Source: an uncultured Amphritea sp.
GTDB lineage: Bacteria; Pseudomonadota; Gammaproteobacteria; Pseudomonadales; Balneatricaceae
DNA: 64,000 nt
Direction of reading: 5' to 3'
Assembly (NCBI RefSeq): GCF_937127095.1
Contig: NZ_CAKZLP010000060.1
Span: 1 to 64,000 of the forward strand
How positions within the stretch are numbered: the first letter of the stretch is position 1; each line of letters begins with the position of its first letter. Below, one piece after another: positions 9,701 through 18,491 of this stretch. Made by a program: the position numbers and the translations under genes. The notes under the pieces were generated by a model that saw only the letters and a program-made list of their open reading frames with translations, had not been told where the DNA came from and made no database searches.

Positions 9701-10705
9701 CATTGAACCACAGGCCGGATCGAGCATTCTAATATCACGGGGATCTTTGATTGGACGATGCTCTATATAAACCGTTTGTTGAAGTAACTCTGCCTGGCTA
9801 AGCTCGGCTGTATCTTGCTCATCCTGCTTTGGTGCTTGTTCGCCGACCTTGAGAAACATCTCATTGGGGCGTCGCACAAGGTACTGGCAGCTATCTACCA
9901 ATGCCGTATTGCCCTGAGTCATTTCATACCAGATTCTCCCTAAGGTATTATCGGTAAGAAATTCCACAACGTATCGGGGGGTAAAGAATTGGTTACGAAC
10001 AGCAAGCTCACGACTATTACGTGGCGCTTGCGATTCGTCGCGCATTTTTTTGCGTTCTTCTTTAGAATTAAAGTATTGATAAATCCAGCCAACTGTCTCA
10101 TCTTCAGCCCAAAGCATTTCAAGTTCGGCGTGATTAATCAGACCCAGCAACTCCAACAGTACGGTTTCACGGGGGAATAAACGACCTTGATTAGAATAAC
10201 GATCAAACAATACCGCTAAATCTAAACTCAGCTCATCAAACACACTAAACAGATAGTACTGGTAAGCTTTACCAGTTTCTCCCAGGCTGCTGCCAGCAAT
10301 ACGCTGATATAGCTGAAAACCTTTTGATTGATAGCCCTGGCTAATAGACTCCATCAAAAATTGACGGGCTTCTGCCATACGCAGTGCCGCTAAGCGATTA
10401 AGTACGGTAAAGGCCTGCTCGCGCACAACACGATCGAGTGCTGCTATAACTAGTTTTTTATTTCTGTGCGGCTCGGTTTCATGGCTAGCCGCCAGATAGT
10501 GCCCTAATGTATCGCGTAATAAAGTAGCGGTCTGTTGTTCACTGGGGCTTAGCGCCGGTAAAGCACTAAGTTCTGCGATAGCACCCGTGACTGGATCTAA
10601 CCCATAGGTGTTTTGCAACTGCTGGATGAACTCTTCACTCAGTAATTTACGAGCGTCACCAACAAATTTTTGTAAGCGATTTCGGGTTACTTGATCAAAT
10701 GCCAT
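6743..10705 (-). CDS. pglX: BREX-1 system adenine-specific DNA methyltransferase PglX
   Basis: PglX methylates the N6 of adenine in a short non-palindromic site and so marks host DNA as self. In 1320 residues, the AdoMet-binding motif I is DPACGSMHFG (about 330) and catalytic motif IV is NPPFGEF (about 595). The region 620-1150 is the target-recognition part and is clearly more AT-rich than the ends of the gene, as expected for a domain that is often exchanged. The protein is slightly longer than typical PglX. An eight-A run lies inside the gene near 8765. The recognition site cannot be predicted from sequence alone. Confidence 0.93.
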   Translation of the reverse strand: MAFDQVTRNRLQKFVGDARKLLSEEFIQQLQNTYGLDPVTGAIAELSALPALSPSEQQTATLLRDTLGHYLAASHETEPHRNKKLVIAALDRVVREQAFTVLNRLAALRMAEARQFLMESISQGYQSKGFQLYQRIAGSSLGETGKAYQYYLFSVFDELSLDLAVLFDRYSNQGRLFPRETVLLELLGLINHAELEMLWAEDETVGWIYQYFNSKEERKKMRDESQAPRNSRELAVRNQFFTPRYVVEFLTDNTLGRIWYEMTQGNTALVDSCQYLVRRPNEMFLKVGEQAPKQDEQDTAELSQAELLQQTVYIEHRPIKDPRDIRMLDPACGSMHFGLYAFDLFEQIYTEAWDIEAEKGRGIFFIEEGAVPKDALHEAYSSKENYLADVPRLIIEHNIHGVDIDPRAAQIAGLSLWLRAQKSWSDNAIKPNQRPKIQRSNIVCAEPMPGETQLLKEFTSQIQPRVLGQLVEEIFDKMQLAGEAGTLLKIEEEIQVAIDDAKSQKDEKVLEVQGGLFSGNKWEVREGKRYYNFGDVSENFWGEAEQLILSQLELYAEAATGSGLGQKRLFAADAAKGFAFIDLCRKKYDVVLMNPPFGEFSERHKVIADSEFTSGGHEISSSFVERCLSMQFEGGRLGCISSRAIFFGVTTKNWREYILNNASVSSWVELGAGVLDDAMVETSMYVLENSDNIEDSLFSKNINSLVGFDGTRKSEDVYLLDARSFLSLNAFPFSYWLHRKLFKAINNNPSLSESGINVKVGLQSGDDFRFVRTWFEVDSKPSWVPYSKGGDNSPFCSDVHLKVFWANKGHEVSSHKSSVTRNSTYYMKEGYTFSYRTSRFSPGIMPRNTIPGVAGMGIYVSDDLDLFSILALLNSSVVNEIISTRLGRMDSASLYQAGVISPTPLPIIPKFMGDELSEISKKLVSVVRNCFSASETSRYFVGIIRSNESFDKQLEEYQCQFDLAIESLISGYKDIDRISLSIYSFPDAGLSKWKERFEGAIRSTLMKYRPNQYDFLSYFVGKVFGRWADISESIIDLLDCPDVPVNLISVDEGASVIEMGFGVSKDLSDLVMCEASKYCKNDPSEEFERAGISNVQSFIQKPNGFFAYHLKKYSLSKRSAPIYWPLSTKSSSYTLWVYYPRINSQTLYFCINNLLEPKIESVVKEVNLLRKMESKGGEEERRLSDLIALEVELKDFKDGLELLAGVYKPNFDDGVLLCAAPLFKHFQLTAWKDNLHAVWKDLEDGKYDWSKMAFNFWPNRVLERCFEDRSMAISHGVEDDLWEEIEVSGARGKGTKLKWQPKEMTEAELDAYIKNKIAQG

Positions 10706-10718
10706 TTTTTTCCCAGCC

Positions 10719-13700
10719 CTATTCGTTACTATCAGAAAATTCGAAGATGATATCTATTTCATGAAATCCTTCTAATTTCTGCTTCACTTCTTGCAATTGA
10801 TCTATCACAGAATCAATAGCGTCTTTGGATTTAAGGCTTTTCGGCACCGGAATTTTTTGACTGTAAACTTTCGGTTTAAAGATCCCTTTTTCTTTTTCCT
10901 TCTTTTCTTTTTCAGCAATTTCTTGTTCACGTTGCAGGCGACGATTTTCAGCCGTCTGCTTTACTGATTGCTGCAATTGGCGTAGAGAGGTAGTAATTTC
11001 ATAATCTCTGTTCAGTAAGGTCTTAATACCGCTCAAGCTTTGTTCGACTTCACCGCTAAATTTCTCCAACTGGCCTAACAAGCTATTACGCTCATCAGCT
11101 GTTAACTCTTCCCAACCGGGGCTTCGGGGCAGTTCTTCTTGTTTATTTTTTAAGTTCTGTTCAACATCTTGATTCATCTTGCTAGCCGCATCGGCCACAC
11201 GCGCTTTGATGTTACCCAGCATGGTGGAAAGATCAGCTTGATATTTATGAAAATCTTCCTGTTGTAAGCGCTGCTGTAGCTGCTCAAGATCACCTGCCAA
11301 CTCAGACTTCAATTCACCGGGGACGCCTGAATTTGGCAGGCCTTTTATGCCCTTACACTTGGAATCCAGCTCTAATAAGGTGGACTCCAACCCATAATCC
11401 AAACTAATTTTAACTTCAGCCGCCCATTTTAGATTGCTGTATAAGGGTGATTCTTCAGCCCCCATACGCTGAGTGGCATCAGAACAATCATTAAACAACA
11501 CATCTCTAAGCACTTGTTGCAACTCTTCAACTCGGCTTTGACCTGGCGCATTAAGGCGATTGAGTTTTTCGCCTAGTGAGCCAAACTGTTGCTGAAATAC
11601 CGGAAAGTTTTTCTGCGCGGCTTTGCTGATTTCTTCCTCAAGAGGGATGATCATATTCCCATCGGCAATGACCTCACCCAAGCGCTCAGCAGCCAAGGCA
11701 CACATTTCATTGGACGGCCTATCGTCACGCAGCGATATCCCCACATTGGCAAAGGATTTGTTAGTCTTGAAGGCATCAATTGCTTGCTGACCCACACTGG
11801 TTAACTCGCGCCCTGCGATTTTCAATTTAATCTCGCCAGCGCTGAGCATAGCCGCCAACATATAGCGGGTAGTATCTATAGCCCAGCCAAACTTGGGGCG
11901 ACTAAAATCTTCACAGATTTTTTTGCCATCGACCGTGCCATAGCGGTCTATGTAGTCACGGATGCTGATCAAGCCTTTATTGTTTTCATCAATAGTGAAG
12001 CTACCACTCGCGTCTTTAACGACTAGACCTAATGGATCCGTTTCACTGGTTGCACCACTCAAACCAGCCTTTAAAAACTTTTCAGCCAAGACTGTTTGAG
12101 CACGATACGGAGCTTCGTTGTAACGCTCGTAGACGCGATCAGACACTGTTTTAAGATGCTTTTTACTTGATTCCAATAGATCTTGCGCAAAGGTATCCAC
12201 GGCGGTATTAGTGCCACGAAATACAAAAGAGCCTGATTGCAATGAGCGCTTGAGGATGCGTTGCAACTCGGGCACAAGCTTACCCTGTGCGCGGTCAACT
12301 TCCGCATTACAGTATTCTTTCACTTCTTTGTCGGCATCGTTGCGGTGGCGGCGAGCAATTTCTTCGCAACGATAAATATTGGCCAGCAGCTCATCAACCT
12401 CTGGGGATTTTCTCCCTAATAAATAAATGGTGTTTTGATTGGCCTTTTCACGAGAGTCCGTAACCAGTGCTGCCATGTTATTGTCGTATTCACTGGGATG
12501 AACAAAATCTATAAGCGTTTGTACGGGATTTCTCTCTCCTGCTAGCCCACTGGGTAGGCCATTAGGGTTTTGCAGCTTAAGGCCTGTCTCTACGCTTAAG
12601 GAGCCTTCAACTTGAACTTTAGGCAGAGGTGATAAACACCCTCTTAATGTTTCGCTAAGAATTTTACGCAACTCGATAGTTTTGAGGCCTATCTCATTAC
12701 GCGCACGTTGTATCTCTGTAAGTTTTTCGCTAATAAAACCCAGATAGCCATCTTGCTCACTAAATGGAATATTAGCTTCATTGATTAATTGATCGACCGC
12801 CGTATTGAAAGTAGCTTCATCTTGCGTTTGGGTAATGCTAGCTTGCATCAGCGCCATGGTGTTTTGACGTGTGACTGGTAGATTGGTAAGTATCTCCAGA
12901 ACAGCAACAGTTTTGGCAATGTTGATGTGTATTTCACTATCATAGAAATTGGAGCTTTGTACTTTACCTACGGCTTGATGCTTTGTGGGAAAAGCACGCT
13001 TAAGATCTTTTTCAAGTGCATCGTAAAGTGTGACGGTATTCACCAACATGCCAACATTTTCATTGGCTATAGGCTGCCCATTCGCACCTTCTATCAAAAC
13101 ATCTTGAATAACCTTAATCGCAGAACGAAGACCGATACCGCCAGTGGATTTTGCAAGCTGTCCTAATAGGGTTAAAAGTACCTCAAAATGCGCTGGTAAG
13201 AATGGGTAAAGATTGATGAAGCTAGTTTTATCAAAGTCAGCTTCATAGACTCTTGCATCTTCCAACTTGGTGGCGTGTCGCAAGCCCTGACCGTGTTGAT
13301 CGAATAACTGCCCTAGCTGATCTTCACCACTGTGTGATTTTCCCAGTAATCGCCGGTAACAGATCTCTTTAATATCACTGGATTCAAGATTTATTTGAAT
13401 GGGGAAACGGTCTTTAAGTTTATAAAGTTGCGCTGAGTTTAGTGCTGCTCTTTCATTATCTTCAGTTAATGTTTGCTGTGCTGTACCAATCAACCATACT
13501 TTTCCATCACCAATGTTTTTCAGGTTTTTGGCTAAGCCGTCCAGGTTTAAAATGAGGTTATCGCGAGACCCTACATATTGGCCCACTTCATCAACAACAA
13601 AGATGATGTGCTCTTTACCTGAGTGCTGCCGTGCGATATCAATCATCTCAGCCACGCGATCATTTTCGAAGCGTATTATTTCGCTTGATTCAGTGGAAAA

Positions 13701-14381
13701 TGCGGTATCTGTTCTGAATAACTGTGGATACATCTCGTGCGCAATGGCAGGAATCAAACCATCCACAACTAGCTCATCATTTTGTAAAGCTTTCCATTCT
13801 TCGCCTTCAGTGTAGCTTTTGAATAACTCCAAAAATTCGTCGTATCGCCCTTCTTTTTGCAACTTACGCTCAAAGGCTGCCACCTTGAGATTGCGCGAGT
13901 AACCCGCCCATTGCAGTACTTTGTAGTAAAGCACGGTAGCCACATCTTCCATGGTGGCACCGGCAACCTGCTCTGATGCAAGATCTAACATTACTACCGC
14001 GGCAGGGAATCGCTTAGATACTGTAGTGAGCAGTGATTTCGTTTGAGATTTGGTTAGACGATCTTTAAGATGATCTATAAAGGGGCGGCCATCAACTTCA
14101 ACGGAATCATCAAATGCCAAGCCCAGATATTTGGTAAAGGAGCTTTTACCTGAGCCATAGAATCCCGACACCCAGACACCGACCTCATTCTCGCCACCCT
14201 GCTCCATAGCTAATTGCATTTTTGAGAGCAGATCAAAAAAGTGCTCTTCGATGCTATCAGTAGCCACATATTCGGTAATTTCCGATTTGAGACGTTTCTC
14301 AGCATCAGCACCGTAGGTGATCACTTTTTCGATTGCGCGATCAATGCCTTTCGATGGATCGAAGAGTTGTTTAATTTGCAT
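10719..14381 (-). CDS. brxC: BREX system P-loop ATPase BrxC
   Basis: BrxC (PglY-like) is the large ATPase of BREX. The 1220-residue protein has a Walker A motif GFYGSGKSSFTK at about 68-80 and a Walker B-like IIFVVDEVGQY at about 270. Long coiled-coil regions follow (about 650-1180), ending with a lysine/glutamate-rich helix. The length is normal for the family. It begins 30 bp after brxB and ends 13 bp before pglX. It is required for defence in characterised type I systems, but its detailed action is not settled. Confidence 0.92.
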   Translation of the reverse strand: MQIKQLFDPSKGIDRAIEKVITYGADAEKRLKSEITEYVATDSIEEHFFDLLSKMQLAMEQGGENEVGVWVSGFYGSGKSSFTKYLGLAFDDSVEVDGRPFIDHLKDRLTKSQTKSLLTTVSKRFPAAVVMLDLASEQVAGATMEDVATVLYYKVLQWAGYSRNLKVAAFERKLQKEGRYDEFLELFKSYTEGEEWKALQNDELVVDGLIPAIAHEMYPQLFRTDTAFSTESSEIIRFENDRVAEMIDIARQHSGKEHIIFVVDEVGQYVGSRDNLILNLDGLAKNLKNIGDGKVWLIGTAQQTLTEDNERAALNSAQLYKLKDRFPIQINLESSDIKEICYRRLLGKSHSGEDQLGQLFDQHGQGLRHATKLEDARVYEADFDKTSFINLYPFLPAHFEVLLTLLGQLAKSTGGIGLRSAIKVIQDVLIEGANGQPIANENVGMLVNTVTLYDALEKDLKRAFPTKHQAVGKVQSSNFYDSEIHINIAKTVAVLEILTNLPVTRQNTMALMQASITQTQDEATFNTAVDQLINEANIPFSEQDGYLGFISEKLTEIQRARNEIGLKTIELRKILSETLRGCLSPLPKVQVEGSLSVETGLKLQNPNGLPSGLAGERNPVQTLIDFVHPSEYDNNMAALVTDSREKANQNTIYLLGRKSPEVDELLANIYRCEEIARRHRNDADKEVKEYCNAEVDRAQGKLVPELQRILKRSLQSGSFVFRGTNTAVDTFAQDLLESSKKHLKTVSDRVYERYNEAPYRAQTVLAEKFLKAGLSGATSETDPLGLVVKDASGSFTIDENNKGLISIRDYIDRYGTVDGKKICEDFSRPKFGWAIDTTRYMLAAMLSAGEIKLKIAGRELTSVGQQAIDAFKTNKSFANVGISLRDDRPSNEMCALAAERLGEVIADGNMIIPLEEEISKAAQKNFPVFQQQFGSLGEKLNRLNAPGQSRVEELQQVLRDVLFNDCSDATQRMGAEESPLYSNLKWAAEVKISLDYGLESTLLELDSKCKGIKGLPNSGVPGELKSELAGDLEQLQQRLQQEDFHKYQADLSTMLGNIKARVADAASKMNQDVEQNLKNKQEELPRSPGWEELTADERNSLLGQLEKFSGEVEQSLSGIKTLLNRDYEITTSLRQLQQSVKQTAENRRLQREQEIAEKEKKEKEKGIFKPKVYSQKIPVPKSLKSKDAIDSVIDQLQEVKQKLEGFHEIDIIFEFSDSNE

Positions 14382-14411
14382 AGCTATTCCTTGTTATGTT
14401 CTTCCACTGGT

Positions 14412-14996
14412 TCAACCACCAACATGCATGGACCGGTAGTTGCCATCTTCTGGGTAAAAGCCCAGGAACTTTAAGCGGGTTTGCCCTGTGCGTACGCCGG
14501 GATACAAAAATACGGTTGGCACGCTAAAGCGGCCCTGCAGTTGACTCTCTACTGAGCCAATTCTCATATATGGATGCAGTGCTTCTAAGTCGGTGACTAG
14601 TAGCAATGCTTTTTCGTCACCTTCTAATTCATTGAGCTTTTGCTCTAATCGAATTTGCAGGCCTTTCTCTTTATCATTGAGTGTATTGGCCAGGGAGTTA
14701 TTAGTTTTTGTCCATTCCTGAGGTGCAGCGGCATCTTGTTTGAGCCATATATTACGACGAAAGGCAGGCACCGATTGGAGGATATCATTCACATGCTCAG
14801 CAATGGAAAATGTGTGTACATTCCAACCCTGCTTTTGCAGCATCTGAATCCATGCTTTGGTTTGACGTTTTACCTCGATGATCTGCTTCGGTGAAAACAC
14901 CAAATAGTAGATAGGCTCAAAACTAGCGTGCTGAAACTCTCTACCCTGCTTGATGCGGGTAACGAGCTCATCAAAGTCCTGTTTCAATGATGACAT
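14412..14996 (-). CDS. brxB: BREX protein BrxB (DUF1788)
   Basis: A 194-residue cytosolic protein of the DUF1788 family. Family hallmarks are an N-terminal helical segment, the strand FEPIYYLVFSPKQ (about 24-36), and a C-terminal half ending in VPTVFLYPGVRTGQT and a short FYPEDGNYRSMHV tail. BrxB is a small core component whose molecular role is not well defined. The ATG overlaps the end of brxA by 26 bp, so the two are translationally linked. Confidence 0.9.
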   Translation of the reverse strand: MSSLKQDFDELVTRIKQGREFQHASFEPIYYLVFSPKQIIEVKRQTKAWIQMLQKQGWNVHTFSIAEHVNDILQSVPAFRRNIWLKQDAAAPQEWTKTNNSLANTLNDKEKGLQIRLEQKLNELEGDEKALLLVTDLEALHPYMRIGSVESQLQGRFSVPTVFLYPGVRTGQTRLKFLGFYPEDGNYRSMHVGG

Positions 14997-15765
14997 CTAC
15001 GACCTCTTCCATGGTTTTATACGCCCAGCTAATAGAGACAACATCAGCGGCAGTCTGAATGATCCAGAATTTATGAACACTCAGACGCTTAAGTTCATCG
15101 CGAACGTCTTCTGACTCTAGGCCAAAGAGTTGCCAGTCTGGGTGATTAATTAGGTTGTTATCAGCTATGCCCTGTAGGTGGAGGTCATAGGCAAGAATAA
15201 TGGTGGCGCAGGGATCTATGCGGATCGGCGTTATTTGGCGCGACATTCGAGTTAATGGCTGCAACAATTGGTAGTCAACACAGACGCTCAACAAGTAGGA
15301 CGACAAACGCTTGATGGTTGTTTCTGACCAGAGCTTTTTAGTTTTACCGTCATAGGTGGCGCGTTGTACGAACTCTGTTGAGTCTTCGCCGCTAATTTCT
15401 GTATAACCCGATGCGTAGCGTTCCCAGTACAGCTGGGTAACGAAATCTCGCAAGATAAGGTTTGCCCTAGAGGTATAGATAAAAAATAATTGATTTAAGG
15501 CTCTAGTAGAGATTCGATGGTTAAGTGTCTGAAGCCACTTAACAGGCTGGTGGGCAGAATTTAAATATCGCGGGCCAAAGCACTCCGCCACTATATTGCG
15601 AAGGCGACGAGCAGTAACATTGGGAAATTCACCCGAATCTAGGGCAGCATTAAACAAGTCTTGGGTACCCATGTCTAATTGCCACAGACCTAACAGTGTT
15701 TGGGTTTCTTCAATAAGTCCTAAACCTGCTTGTAGCTGTGTTGTGTAATATACCTGTTCCGTCAC
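14971..15765 (-). CDS. brxA: BREX protein BrxA (DUF1819)
   Basis: BrxA is a small DNA-binding core protein of BREX with a fold like the NusB-type RNA-binding proteins. The 264 residues show the family signature near the N-terminus (LIEETQTLLGLWQLDM, then NVTARRLRNIVAECFGPRYL) and an aromatic middle region. The start is GTG at 15765; it overlaps the brxE stop by four bases (GTGA), which fixes the start choice and shows coupling. It is somewhat longer than the shortest BrxA proteins but has no extra recognisable domain. Confidence 0.9.
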   Translation of the reverse strand: MTEQVYYTTQLQAGLGLIEETQTLLGLWQLDMGTQDLFNAALDSGEFPNVTARRLRNIVAECFGPRYLNSAHQPVKWLQTLNHRISTRALNQLFFIYTSRANLILRDFVTQLYWERYASGYTEISGEDSTEFVQRATYDGKTKKLWSETTIKRLSSYLLSVCVDYQLLQPLTRMSRQITPIRIDPCATIILAYDLHLQGIADNNLINHPDWQLFGLESEDVRDELKRLSVHKFWIIQTAADVVSISWAYKTMEEVVDVIIETGL

Positions 15766-16256
15766 GCCTGACCTCGGTAATAAGGATAAACTGCCTGCTT
15801 ATTTGTAAAGCCACTTAAATACGCTGCAGCCATGTGCCTCATCACTGATTGGTTGATCTCACCCTGATCAAGTAATAATGGTCCTATACCCTGCATTGTA
15901 TCTCCACAAGCAAGCTCTTGTAGGAGTATATAGGCATCATCTTCTGACCCTATACTCTCTATAATGGTTGCATCTTTTATCAGCGACTGACTAATATCGT
16001 GCTCAACATTTTCAGGCAGCCGAAATAGATGAAAGACATCCCCGACACCAATATGCTCATCATGAGTAACTTGTGCCGCCGCACTCGCTCCGCTAACTCG
16101 CGCTAAAACGGACGTTTTGGGGAATACGGGATTGAGAAACGCCTCACCTGAACGAGACAAAAAAGTGCTTAGCCACCAGCTGTGCCGGCCCTTTTCACCT
16201 AGAAACGCTACACATGTACGTAGTCTAACAAGGTTGTTAGTTAAATCCGGTGTCAT
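15762..16256 (-). CDS. brxE: BrxE family protein
   Basis: A 164-residue protein of the BrxE family, recognised from LRLRTCVAFLGEKG near the N-terminus, then WWLSTFLSRSGEAFLNPVFP and HDEHIGVGDVFHLFRLP. BrxE was named from type 6 BREX, where it precedes brxA, and its function is unknown. Here it is the first gene of an operon that ends with brxL, the type I marker. The start has a good ribosome site (AAGGA, 6-nt spacing). No WYL-type BrxR regulator precedes it. Family assignment rests on motif memory. Confidence 0.75.
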   Translation of the reverse strand: MTPDLTNNLVRLRTCVAFLGEKGRHSWWLSTFLSRSGEAFLNPVFPKTSVLARVSGASAAAQVTHDEHIGVGDVFHLFRLPENVEHDISQSLIKDATIIESIGSEDDAYILLQELACGDTMQGIGPLLLDQGEINQSVMRHMAAAYLSGFTNKQAVYPYYRGQA

Positions 16257-16321
16257 ATATTGTCCTTAATTGCGGTGCAGCACCCTGATTATTCTACAGA
16301 TTACCCAAGCATTACACTCGA

Positions 16322-16355
16322 CAGCATCATCTATCAGATGTTGCTGGCCTGACAA
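16322..16355 (-). promoter_or_regulatory. Candidate BREX promoter with inverted-repeat operator
   Basis: Upstream of brxE on the minus strand lie TTGTCA (16355-16350) and TAGATG (16333-16328), spaced 16 bp, a plausible sigma-70 promoter. An 11-bp inverted repeat with one mismatch and a 3-bp spacer (16322-16346, arms CAGCATCATCT and AGATGTTGCTG) overlaps the -10 and the spacer, where a repressor would sit. BrxR-type regulators of other BREX systems bind such repeats. The 380-bp gap between brxE and the integrase shows nothing else clear. Confidence 0.4.
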
Positions 16356-16637
16356 ATCGCGTCATCAATGATTAATTACTTTCTATCTTAGGAAAAAAAC
16401 TATTCCCAAGACAACTCAGTCACTTCCGATTGAAATTTAATAAGTTACTGAAATAGTACAATAATGCGCAAGAACATCCCACGCTAGATCAACGCTATAA
16501 AGGAAAAATACTTACAATGGGAACTAATCCCCCCAAGTAACCGTTAAATTTGATCCGCTATAGCTCGATACAGGCCTTAACTGCAGCTTCCACTAGATAG
16601 GGTAGCTAGATTATCTCAAGCTACTAGGGAGGGACAA

Positions 16638-17834
16638 CTACCCTGCCTTTGCCCTTAACTCATCAAGATAGTCCGCCCAGCGCTGCATCATCTTCGTCCG
16701 TTGCGGCAAGTGAGCTGTACGATTGTAAGCACGGCCTAGTGGATCTTTTACTGCATGGGCGAGCTGGTGCTCTATCAACTCCACTCGCTCTTCTAAGACC
16801 TCATCAAGCAGGGTACGGGCCATTGCCCTAAAGCCATGGCCCGTCATTTCTTCTTTACTGATCCCCATATTCCGGAAAGCTGACAATATGGCATTATCAC
16901 TCATAGGACGACGAGGACTTCTTGCTGAAGGGAAAACATACCCATCCCAATGACCGGTCAAAAGCTTTTGCTCTTCCAAAATTTCAATCGCTTGACGACT
17001 GAGTGGAACTATATGGTCTACCCCCATTTTCATTTTCACTGCGGGTATACGCCACACTGCTTTTTCTAAGTCTATCTCTTGCCATTCAGCGTGCCGCAAC
17101 TCTTTGGGTCGAACAAAGACTAAAGGAGCAAGCTGTAGCGCTGCACGCACCGTTGACGTTCCTTCATAGCTGTGTAGCATATTTAAAAACTTACCTACCT
17201 TGTCAGGCTCGATAATTGCGGAAAAATGCTGTGTCTTATGCGTCGCCAATGCTCCTTTCAAATCTGGAGTGATATCTCGTTGCGCTCGCCCTGTCGCAAC
17301 GGCATAACGAAACACCTGGCCCGTGACCTGTTTTATCCTGTGTGCACTTTCCGTCGCTCCACGATTTTCTACACGACGCAGTACAGCCAACAATTGTGGA
17401 GGGGTAATATCATCCAGGGGCAGGGTCCCTATATAGGGCAGAAGATCTCGCTGAATAGCACGTAAAACCTTATCGGTATAGCTAGGCGACCAATTGGCAG
17501 CTTGTTGCTTATGCCACTCTAGCGCAATGTTCTCAAAGTTATTCAGCTGCGCTTCTGTCTGAGCAGCCTTCTTAGCCTTTTTCGCTTGAGAAGGATCTAT
17601 GCCCTGCTCTAACTGGTCTTTCGCCAAATCAGTCGCTTTACGAGCTTCCTTGAGTGTAATTCTCGGGTACATGCCTATCGATAGGCGCTTCTCTTTACCG
17701 GCAAAGCGGTATTTGAGTCTCCAGCATTTTGAACCAGCAGGCGTTACTTCCAGATACAATCCTTTGCCATCACTCAGCCGGTATGCCTTCTCTCTAGACG
17801 TCGCTTGTTTTATTTGCATATCAGTCAATGACAT
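16638..17834 (-). CDS. P4-type tyrosine integrase
   Basis: A site-specific recombinase that inserts islands at tRNA 3' ends. The N-terminal DUF4102-type arm-binding domain opens with MSLTDMQIKQA and includes GKGLYLEV and LSIGMYPRITLKEAR. The SAM-like core-binding domain is at about 100-180. In the catalytic domain all key residues are visible: Arg in FVRPKELR, HGFRAMART (His-x-x-Arg), His in EHQLAHA and Tyr in GRAYNRT. I prefer the ATG at 17834 (GGAGG just upstream) over the track start at 17903, since family members begin with MSLTD. It lies about 190 bp from the tRNA-Ala 3' end and points away from it, as usual for an attL-proximal integrase. Confidence 0.92.
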   Translation of the reverse strand: MSLTDMQIKQATSREKAYRLSDGKGLYLEVTPAGSKCWRLKYRFAGKEKRLSIGMYPRITLKEARKATDLAKDQLEQGIDPSQAKKAKKAAQTEAQLNNFENIALEWHKQQAANWSPSYTDKVLRAIQRDLLPYIGTLPLDDITPPQLLAVLRRVENRGATESAHRIKQVTGQVFRYAVATGRAQRDITPDLKGALATHKTQHFSAIIEPDKVGKFLNMLHSYEGTSTVRAALQLAPLVFVRPKELRHAEWQEIDLEKAVWRIPAVKMKMGVDHIVPLSRQAIEILEEQKLLTGHWDGYVFPSARSPRRPMSDNAILSAFRNMGISKEEMTGHGFRAMARTLLDEVLEERVELIEHQLAHAVKDPLGRAYNRTAHLPQRTKMMQRWADYLDELRAKAG

Positions 17835-17968
17835 ACCGCCTCCATTATCGATAGTGGGGGCATTTTTCATGAGCATCGAGTAATTTTGAGAAAATGCCCC
17901 CATTAATGCCCCCTAAATACCCCGGATGTGGGGGCACTCTATGGGACTACTCTGGACACAGTATAAAC

Positions 17969-17992
17969 GAAAAAGCCCGCAATATGCGGGCT
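17969..17992 (-). terminator. Intrinsic terminator downstream of tRNA-Ala
   Basis: A 7-bp GC-rich stem (AGCCCGC / GCGGGCT) with a 5-nt loop is followed on the minus strand by TTTTT. It sits 36 bp past the tRNA 3' end and separates tRNA transcription from the integrase gene. Confidence 0.8.
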
Positions 17993-18027
17993 TCTAGGAC
18001 AATTTGGGACTTTCTGGAATAGGATTT

Positions 18028-18103
18028 TGGTGGAGCCTAGCGGGATCGAACCGCTGACCTGTTCGCTGCCAGCGAACCGCTCTCCCAGCTGAGCTAAGGC
18101 CCC
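18028..18103 (-). tRNA. tRNA-Ala (anticodon GGC), integration site of the island
   Basis: A 76-nt cloverleaf on the minus strand. The acceptor stem GGGGCCT/AGGCTCC is closed with one wobble; D-arm GCTCAGCTGGGAGAGC; anticodon stem GTTCG/CGAAC with loop CTGGCAG giving anticodon GGC; T-arm with GGTTCGATCC. The 3' CCA is encoded (18028-18030). The integrase gene starts beyond its 3' end, so the 3' part of this tRNA is the likely att core. Confidence 0.95.
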
Positions 18104-18329
18104 AAAACCAAGTGGCGGCTATATTAATGGCGACGCTATCGGGTGTCAAGCAATGACGTTGACTATTTTTCGGGTCAAATTTTGTTGATTATTAAGCGGT
18201 TATTTAAGCCTGCATTATATTGTTAAAAAGGATTCATCTCAGGTTTCGGTGGAACAGAGAATACCCCGTGGTTTTAATAGAACACCGCGTGCAGATAGAT
18301 AGTGTTTGAGCCGGTAATGCTAACGCTTT

Positions 18330-18463
18330 CTGTAGGAAGTGCGCAGGCATGCCCTTTGGGTACCTCGTGCCGAGGTCAATCGCGACGAGGTACCCAGAGG
18401 GCATGCTAGCGTCACTCCTACAGGAGATACTGATTTATCGCGACGGGTGCGTCGCTCCCACAG
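18330..18463. repeat. REP-like palindromic element pair
   Basis: A long imperfect palindrome (18330-18423) has inner arms of 22 bp with one mismatch (GCATGCCCTTTGGGTACCTC...) and outer arms CTGTAGGA.../...TCCTACAG. A shorter relative follows (18437-18463: GCGAC-GGGTGC-GTCGC flanked by TCCCACAGG). Such CTGTAGGAGC/CTGTGGGAGCGAC palindromes are typical REP-like intergenic repeats of gammaproteobacteria. Together they fill most of the 435-bp gap between tRNA-Ala and gltX. Confidence 0.7.
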
Positions 18464-18491
18464 GGGAATGAGGAGGTTAGACTTTTACTAT

